64,000 nt of DNA. Source: Aequorivita sp. HC6-5. GTDB taxonomy: Bacteria > Bacteroidota > Bacteroidia > Flavobacteriales > Flavobacteriaceae. The position numbers were made by a program, and so were the translations under genes. Location of the stretch: contig CAJJCS010000002.1 of the NCBI GenBank assembly GCA_905182755.1, positions 124,001 through 188,000 of the forward strand, in the 5' to 3' direction. Each line of letters begins with the position of its first letter. Within the stretch, counting starts at the first letter, position 1. A model generated the notes under the pieces. It was given only the letters and a program-made list of their open reading frames with translations, did not search any database and was not told the DNA's origin. This document shows, piece by piece, positions 58,599 through 64,000 of this stretch.

Positions 58599-59837
58599 AT
58601 GCGTTTAGTTATAATAGGATTGATGATGCTCTTTGTGGTTTCTTGCAAGCAAACCCCAAACAAAATAGTAACCATGCAAGAAGATGTAGCTGTTTTAGCA
58701 TCAGATGAAATGGGAGGCAGGCAAACAGGTACTCCTGGAGAGTTGCTAGCTGCAACATACATTACAGAGCGTTTTTCTGACATTGGATTGTCTCCAAAAG
58801 GCAGTGAAGGAAACTTTACCCAAACATTTTCCTTTACCCCGAGTGCAAACCCTCATGAGCAGTCAGAATTTACAAACATTCAAGAAGATGGATCTGTTAC
58901 AGGAACCAATGTTATTGGCTATATAAACAACAATGCTGCTACTACAGTAATTATTGGTGCGCACTACGATCATTTAGGCATGGGCGGTGAGGGTTCTCTA
59001 GATAGAGAAAAACCTGCCATTCATAACGGGGCAGATGACAACGCAAGTGGTATAGCCATACTGCTGGCTCTTGCCGACAAGCTAAAAAATCAATCACCTA
59101 CAATTACTCAAAATAACTATTTATTTATGGCCTTTTCTGGTGAAGAAATGGGATTACTTGGATCAAATTATTTTGTAAAAACGCCAACCATTGACACCAA
59201 AAAGGTAAGCTACATGATTAACATGGATATGGTAGGAAGACTCAACAAGGAACAAACTCTTGCAGTGTATGGCGTGGGAACCTCCTCACTTTTTAAACAA
59301 ACCTTATTTGCCAACAACAACCAGGGCTTAACAATTAATGAACACGCAAGTGGTATAGGCCCTAGTGATCATACCTCTTTTTATCTAGCAGATATACCAG
59401 TGCTGCATTTCTTTACAGGCCAACACGCAGATTATCATAAGCCCAGTGATGATCCAGAAAAACTAAACTATGAGGGTATGGAGCGTATCTCAAACTATAT
59501 ACTCAACGTTGTTACAGATTTGGATGACGCAGGACAGTTGGCCTTTAAAAAGACTAAAAATGAAAGCGAAGAAGTTCCTATGTTTAAAGTAGCATTGGGC
59601 GTTGTGCCAGATTATTTATTTAACGGGCAGGGCATGCGTATTGATGGAATTAGCGAAGATAAACCAGCTCAAAAAGCAGGATTACAACGCGCAGACGTAG
59701 TTGTTAAACTAGGGAGCTTAGACACCCCAGATATGATGTCTTACATGAAGGCCTTGGCAAGCTTTGAGGTAGGAGAAACCACAACTGTTACTGTTAAGAG
59801 AGATGGCCAGCTTATAGAGCGAAAAGTAACATTTTAA
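58599..59837 (+). CDS. M28-family zinc metallopeptidase lipoprotein with PDZ domain
   Basis: Extracytoplasmic aminopeptidase-type enzyme, 412 residues, with a lipoprotein signal (lipobox VVSC, Cys16). Two-zinc ligands are visible: His122 in GAHYDHLG, Asp147 in NGADDNASG, Glu182-Glu183 in FSGEEMGLLGS, Asp210 in NMDMVGR and His258 in GPSDHTSFY. A C-terminal PDZ-like domain (about 325-410, GMRIDGISEDKPAQKAGLQRADVVVKLG) may present substrates. The ATG at 58599 starts the signal directly; the in-frame start at 58581 overlaps the promoter. Divergent to the TolB-like gene. Confidence 0.92.
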   Translation: MRLVIIGLMMLFVVSCKQTPNKIVTMQEDVAVLASDEMGGRQTGTPGELLAATYITERFSDIGLSPKGSEGNFTQTFSFTPSANPHEQSEFTNIQEDGSVTGTNVIGYINNNAATTVIIGAHYDHLGMGGEGSLDREKPAIHNGADDNASGIAILLALADKLKNQSPTITQNNYLFMAFSGEEMGLLGSNYFVKTPTIDTKKVSYMINMDMVGRLNKEQTLAVYGVGTSSLFKQTLFANNNQGLTINEHASGIGPSDHTSFYLADIPVLHFFTGQHADYHKPSDDPEKLNYEGMERISNYILNVVTDLDDAGQLAFKKTKNESEEVPMFKVALGVVPDYLFNGQGMRIDGISEDKPAQKAGLQRADVVVKLGSLDTPDMMSYMKALASFEVGETTTVTVKRDGQLIERKVTF

Positions 59838-59849
59838 TAATAGCCTTAA

Positions 59850-61340
59850 TTAGGCTTTGCTTGTTAGACTCTTAAAGAATACAAAACCAAAACCTATACA
59901 AAGCATTAGGTGAAATGGGAACAGTCCAAAATCACCCCCTTGGTCACCCACTACAAAAGCAGCGTACATACCAAAGCCAAAGTAGCACATTAACATGCCT
60001 TCAAAAATAACATGTACTGAAATGTTCTTTTTTAAGTATTTGTTTCCTTTCCATTTATCTTTTAAGGTGTTGATATTAAATTTTGGAGTTCTTACAAAGT
60101 CACTTTTTTTGCCCATATGCCCTTCAATAACTGCAATGGTATTGTGCAGAGAAAAGCCCATGGCAACACAGAAAAAAGCAAAGAACATCCCTATGTATTT
60201 TATAAATTGCTTTACACCACCACCATAGATAGACTTGAAGGTGTACCAATAACAAACAAAGAAAATACCTGTGCTCACCACAAAGAAACTCATCACTATG
60301 AAATAGCCCTTTAAATACTCATATTCATTTTTTATGTACAATATAGGGATGCTTAAAATAGCCACTAAAAAAATGTTTAAAAACATGGTGCTATTCAGTA
60401 AATGAAGCAAGCTATGTATTTTGGTTTTTGAAGATACATGGTTGCTTTTCAAGACACGTCTTGCCATTTTCTGAAAATTCTCTGCACCTCCTTTATTCCA
60501 CCTAAATTGTTGTGAGCGCGCTGCGCTTATTACAACAGGTAATTCTGCAGGTGTTTCCACATCTTCTAAGTATTTAAATTTCCAGCTTTTGAGCTGCGCT
60601 CTGTAACTAAGGTCTAGATCTTCTGTAAGGGTGTCTCCTTCCCAGTTTCCAGCATCCAAAATACAGGTGCGTCTCCAAACACCAGCAGTACCATTAAAGT
60701 TGATGAAATGTCCTTGGCTATTTCTTCCTACTTGCTCTAGGGTAAAGTGCGCATCAAGGGCAAAGGCTTGAACTTTGGTAAGTAATGAGTAGTTTTTATT
60801 AATATGGCCCCAGCGTGTTTGGACCACGCCAATTTCTGTATCCTTAAAATAAGGTATGGTTCTATATAGCCAGTTGTGTTGAGGTAAAAAATCTGCATCA
60901 AAAATTGCAATGTACTCCCCTTTGGCTATTTCCAACCCTTGCTTTAATGCCCCTGCTTTAAAACCAGATCTGTTGCTGCGGGTAATGTGTTTTATGTCCA
61001 GTCCTGTTGCTTGTAGCTGTTTTATTTTTAAGGCTGTTGTTTTAAGTGATTCATCTGTAGAATCATCCAATACTTGTATTTCAAGTTTCTCTCTTGGGTA
61101 TTCTATCTTAGCTATGTTATCAAGTAGCCGCTGCATTACATACATTTCATTATACACAGGAAGTTGGATGGTCACCACTGGAATTTCTTCTGGATTTTCA
61201 AAATCAAACACGGGGCAATGTGCTGTTTTTTTCTTAGCACTTAGGTAGTTAATAAGCAGGTTTAATTGCGCTAAGGCATACATAAGTATAAGCAGTAGCG
61301 AGCCGGTGTAAACAACCATGATAATGGTTTGCAGTATCAT
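59850..61340 (-). CDS. Cellulose-synthase-like family 2 glycosyltransferase
   Basis: Processive-type membrane GT2 of 496 residues. An N-terminal helix (about 5-28) precedes a cytoplasmic GT-A domain with VTIQLPVYNE, LDDSTDES, the metal-binding DAD motif FDADFLP, acceptor motif TEDLDLSYRA and QQFRWNKG (the QxxRW motif of processive enzymes). Four or five C-terminal helices follow. It resembles CslA/glucomannan-synthase-like proteins; the product is unknown. It is the last gene of a five-gene reverse operon and overlaps the upstream GT2 by 4 bases. A weak 5-bp hairpin at 59842-59856 lies at its 3' end. Confidence 0.9.
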   Translation of the reverse strand: MILQTIIMVVYTGSLLLILMYALAQLNLLINYLSAKKKTAHCPVFDFENPEEIPVVTIQLPVYNEMYVMQRLLDNIAKIEYPREKLEIQVLDDSTDESLKTTALKIKQLQATGLDIKHITRSNRSGFKAGALKQGLEIAKGEYIAIFDADFLPQHNWLYRTIPYFKDTEIGVVQTRWGHINKNYSLLTKVQAFALDAHFTLEQVGRNSQGHFINFNGTAGVWRRTCILDAGNWEGDTLTEDLDLSYRAQLKSWKFKYLEDVETPAELPVVISAARSQQFRWNKGGAENFQKMARRVLKSNHVSSKTKIHSLLHLLNSTMFLNIFLVAILSIPILYIKNEYEYLKGYFIVMSFFVVSTGIFFVCYWYTFKSIYGGGVKQFIKYIGMFFAFFCVAMGFSLHNTIAVIEGHMGKKSDFVRTPKFNINTLKDKWKGNKYLKKNISVHVIFEGMLMCYFGFGMYAAFVVGDQGGDFGLFPFHLMLCIGFGFVFFKSLTSKA

Positions 61341-62032
61341 TTTTTAATAGAATATTTAAAAATCCAAGTTAAGATTTTAACCCCAGCAAAGATAGCACCT
61401 TTTAGGGTTCCCGACACTTTCGAGACTCCAATTCTATTGCGGTATTTCATTGGGACCTCTGTGTAGGTGTAGTTTTTTTTTAGTGCTTTTAATTGCATTT
61501 CAACGGTCCAGCCATAGGTTTTGTCTTGCATCTCTAGTGCCAGTAGTTTAGAGTATTTTATAGCCCTAAAAGGACCAAGATCTGTAAAACGGGCACCAAA
61601 AAAAAGTTTCATTAAAGCTGTTGCCAACCAGTTTCCAAATTTCTGTGGGTAGGTCATGGCGCCATCTTCTCGCAATGTCTTTACTCTGGCTCCTATAACA
61701 AGGTCAATGTCTTTTTCTATAATTGGGGCTATGAGCTGTGTTAGCTGCTCGGGATAGTCACTGTAGTCACCGTCTAAAAAGACAATGATATCTGGCTTGG
61801 TTTGTTGTAATGAAATATAGCTCACGGCTTTTAGACAGGCATGACCATAGCCTCTTTTAAGTTCATTTACAACTGTAGCTCCGGCAGTTTTGGCAACCCT
61901 TTCTGTGGCATCTGTAGAGTTATTATTAACTACAATAATTTCATCAACAATCGGTGGGATGTCATCAATGACTTTGCCTATGGAGTTTTCTTCATTGTAG
62001 GCTGGAATGATGACCTTAATTATAGTGTTCAA
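61337..62032 (-). CDS. Family 2 glycosyltransferase, dolichol-phosphate mannosyltransferase type
   Basis: A 231-residue GT2 with KVIIPAYNEENSIGKVIDDIP, nucleotide-sugar motifs VNNNSTDATERVA and FLDGDYSDYPEQ, and GPFRAIKYSKLLALEM. It resembles polyprenyl-phosphate-sugar synthases such as DPM1/DpgS, but has no membrane-spanning C-terminus beyond a short hydrophobic end. It could supply a polyprenyl-phosphate sugar to the neighbouring membrane enzymes; this is inference. It shares 4-base overlaps with both neighbours, showing tight translational coupling. Confidence 0.9.
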   Translation of the reverse strand: MNTIIKVIIPAYNEENSIGKVIDDIPPIVDEIIVVNNNSTDATERVAKTAGATVVNELKRGYGHACLKAVSYISLQQTKPDIIVFLDGDYSDYPEQLTQLIAPIIEKDIDLVIGARVKTLREDGAMTYPQKFGNWLATALMKLFFGARFTDLGPFRAIKYSKLLALEMQDKTYGWTVEMQLKALKKNYTYTEVPMKYRNRIGVSKVSGTLKGAIFAGVKILTWIFKYSIKK

Positions 62033-62463
62033 TTGTCTTTTATAGGAATATTGAGTTCTTTTTGTTGGGCAGGTACGATGTGCTCATCAAAATACCAGGA
62101 AGACCATTTTTCTATTGATAAAAAAAGACCAACACCTACAAACAGGGTTATAATAATCAATAGAATTAAATTTTTTCGTTTACTCTTCTTGTCTATGGCG
62201 CATTGATTTTGTTTTTTTCTAAAAGAGTAAACACCATAAATACCTATACACAATGCGATCCCTTTTAACACCCATGCACCTGTTCCAGAGCTTCCGTCAT
62301 CTTTGTAAAAAAAATCAGCAAAGGATATGGCATACACACCACTCATGAGGCCAAACATAAATAAAATGGCAGGTGCAACACAACACAAAATCCCTGCAAT
62401 TGCCGCACTAATGGAATACTTTAAGCTCCATTTAATTAAATTCGGTTTTTTTTCTAGTGTCAT
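62029..62463 (-). CDS. Small membrane protein with a CC-V-A-P motif (MerT-like pattern)
   Basis: A 144-residue protein with three hydrophobic segments (about 14-34, 62-80 and 94-114). The first contains GILCCVAPAILFMFGL, resembling the vicinal-cysteine CCxxP pattern of MerT-type metal-transport proteins. The rest shows no family that I recognise. It lies between two GT2 genes with a 4-base overlap downstream. Metal or metalloid transport is possible, but rests on the CC motif and context alone. Confidence 0.75.
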   Translation of the reverse strand: MTLEKKPNLIKWSLKYSISAAIAGILCCVAPAILFMFGLMSGVYAISFADFFYKDDGSSGTGAWVLKGIALCIGIYGVYSFRKKQNQCAIDKKSKRKNLILLIIITLFVGVGLFLSIEKWSSWYFDEHIVPAQQKELNIPIKDN

Positions 62464-62492
62464 GACGTTTTATTTAATATGACTCAAAGTTA

Positions 62493-63209
62493 CTAAATAT
62501 GTTTTTTATAATACGAGTAAATCTCATCTGCAGATGCTCCCAACCATTTTTTTAGGTATATCATCAAAAAGTGATATTGCAAGTACCAAACCCCTTTTTT
62601 TTCATACAATCGGGCAGAGGTGACAATCCAATGTTGGATTACAACAAATTGCTTGCGTTTGTAGAGTTGGTTGGTAAGTATTTGGTCTTCATAGATAGTA
62701 TACCTCTGGTCAAAACCTCCTATTTCATTAAAAAGAGCTTTGGTAATAAAAAGACTTTGATCACCACCACGGCATATTTTCCAATTAAAACGAGTTCCCC
62801 AACTCACCAGGGCTAACCACCAATGATTGCTGTCAAATCTCATCTTAAAACATCCTGCTAGCTGTTGTTTTTCAATTTCAGATATAATACGGGTGTCAAA
62901 ACCTTTTGGAGGGTATGAATCTGCATGTAAAAAATATAAAATTGTACTTTTGCTATGGTTTGCCCCAGCATTCATTTGTTTGGCACGACCTCTTTTTGAA
63001 ACAATTACTTTAATGTCTATACTGGCGTTTCTAGAAAACTCTTGGATCAAAGCAACAGTATTGTCCTGGCTATTGCCATCTACAACTATGATTTCTGAAA
63101 TGTAGCCTCCCGCTTCTTTTTCAATTAAATGGGCTAAAAGCCTATTTATATTTGCAGCCTCATTTAGAACAGGAATGATAATACTAATACTGTTTGCAGC
63201 TATTGGCAT
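62493..63209 (-). CDS. Family 2 glycosyltransferase, TIGR04283-like
   Basis: A 238-residue GT2. ISIIIPVLNEAANINRLLAHL and VDGNSQDNT form the nucleotide site. SKRGRAKQMNAGANHS, YFLHADSYPP, RGGDQSLFITKALFNEIGGF and IYEDQILTNQL together are the pattern of the TIGR04283 family, which is named for genes next to arsenosugar biosynthesis enzymes. Family assignment is from memory of the motifs. It lies 6 bases after the DUF547 gene and continues the same reverse operon. Confidence 0.85.
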   Translation of the reverse strand: MPIAANSISIIIPVLNEAANINRLLAHLIEKEAGGYISEIIVVDGNSQDNTVALIQEFSRNASIDIKVIVSKRGRAKQMNAGANHSKSTILYFLHADSYPPKGFDTRIISEIEKQQLAGCFKMRFDSNHWWLALVSWGTRFNWKICRGGDQSLFITKALFNEIGGFDQRYTIYEDQILTNQLYKRKQFVVIQHWIVTSARLYEKKGVWYLQYHFLMIYLKKWLGASADEIYSYYKKHI

Positions 63210-63215
63210 AGGGTT

Positions 63216-64000
63216 TTAGTTGTTTAATTCCCAGTTATAATCCAAGTAGTTTATTTTCGCATTACGCTGTATTTTTATCGTAGAATAGGTGTTTAGAAAT
63301 TCAATTAAGCTTTGGTTTTTCTTGAAATCTTTAGAGAACCACTTAAATATTTTTGAGATAGTTATGGCCTGTGGAGTGATTGTGTTTCGCTGCGTGTCAT
63401 TTATAAATCGTTTTTGTCAAGGCTTCAAGTTGGGTATCTACGCTATGGGCAGTAAAGGCTTCATTTAATAAAACTGGGCATGAAAAAGAAGCGCAATTAA
63501 TGGCAAAGTGGATTCGTGGATCCTCCATTTTTCTTAAAATTTGATGCTCTATTGTATCTAGGTTGTACATGGCGCCCCCCAGTTTCCATAAAGACTGTTT
63601 CCAAGGATTGTCTATATCTTTAATACTGCCAATGGGTTGGTTTCTAATAATTAAATCTATGGTCATTGCATTATATGCATTGATCCAGTAGGCTAGTTTT
63701 TCCTGTTTGCTCCAATTCTCTGTAGGTGTTTTTCTGCCAAGTGCATGCAAATACATGCGCAGTACAGTCCTGTCTTTTTTAAACGCTTTATAGTTTACAT
63801 TCCCTTCTGGGCTAACATTTTTTTGCAATAGGGCGTTAAATCCAGAATGATCAAAAACCTCCTTGTATACAGAGTCTTTGGCAATCTTTGTTTTTAAAAT
63901 AAAAGATGGTAAAGCATCTTGATTTGTTGTAGGATAAGCTGTTACCATTCCAACACTTGCCAAAATGATTGCTGTAATTGTTGCTGTATAAAGGTAGTTT
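63216..64000 (-). CDS. DUF547 protein, 5' end beyond the window, one frameshift
   Basis: Exported protein with a signal-type hydrophobic N-terminus (LYTATITAIILASVGMVTAYP) that runs past the right edge; the true start is outside. The DUF547 core is clear: NYKAFKKDRTVLRMYLHAL, KLAYWINAYNAMTIDLII, DTIEHQIL and HFAINCASFSCP. The uninterrupted frame ends at 63397, but an extra base (C at 63409 on the plus strand) is evident. Removing it gives KTFINDTQRNTITPQ, then a normal tail ending DYNWELNN with the stop at 63216-63218. DUF547 has a papain-like fold and no established function. It leads the glycosyltransferase operon. Confidence 0.85.

Noticed and set aside
61841..62206. Plus-strand 121-codon open frame opposite the GT2 and small membrane genes
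   Set aside because: Runs antisense across two tightly coupled genes with clear motifs; no independent support.

Overview
The window looks like a chromosome segment from a marine-type member of the Flavobacteriaceae (Bacteroidota). Support from the sequence: low GC, A-rich ribosome-binding regions, promoters with the Bacteroidota -7 box TAnnTTTG, an alternative complex III locus, the gliding/type 9 secretion protein SprA, the mevalonate pathway, and a gene order (rimP-nusA-infB, act-cox, ruvA-sprA-gcvH-tonB) that I know from flavobacteria. No phage, insertion sequence, CRISPR array, rRNA or tRNA was found, and no gene-free stretch exceeds 300 bases.

Layout. 1-1231: tail of a GDSL/SGNH hydrolase and a convergent universal stress protein. 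1.3-6.0 kb: rimP-nusA-infB behind a leader with a terminator-like hairpin. 6.0-6.4 kb: a SPOR-domain protein. 6.6-18.4 kb: one long respiratory operon, actABCDEF-coxBA (quinol oxidation by alternative complex III, then cytochrome oxidase subunits II and I). 18.4-26.3 kb: ppc (reverse), ruvB, queG, maeB, ruvA. 26.3-35.7 kb: sprA, gcvH, a VanZ-like protein, tonB and a broken lipoprotein gene. 35.9-41.2 kb: the second half of the oxidase: heme O synthase, two subunit III genes, subunit IV, a cysteine-less Sco-like protein, Sco, a DUF420 protein and a 71-residue CxxC membrane protein. 41.4-49.4 kb: a MacB-type ABC exporter operon (ATPase, two permeases, two adaptors, one TolC) ending in tsaB. 49.5-56 kb: a flavoprotein, mevalonate genes with a UbiA prenyltransferase, a nitrilase-family enzyme and an RsuA/RluB pseudouridine synthase. 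56-64 kb: a membrane glycosyltransferase, a TolB-like lipoprotein divergent from an M28 peptidase, and a reverse-strand operon of three GT2 glycosyltransferases, a small CC-motif membrane protein and a DUF547 protein that runs off the right edge.

The most striking global property is about twenty single-base frameshifts, mostly +1, in housekeeping genes such as actB, ruvB, sprA, coxC and sco-like. In every case the family sequence resumes at once in another frame. I read these as residual sequencing or assembly errors and have annotated the affected genes as single, repaired reading frames. Biologically interesting candidates are the rimP-nusA-infB leader (mini-ORF, perfect Shine-Dalgarno inside a terminator arm), an ActC subunit fused to a helix-hairpin-helix domain, a Sco paralogue with both copper cysteines replaced, overlapping divergent promoters at 58.58 kb, and a possible arsenosugar-type cluster at the right edge.
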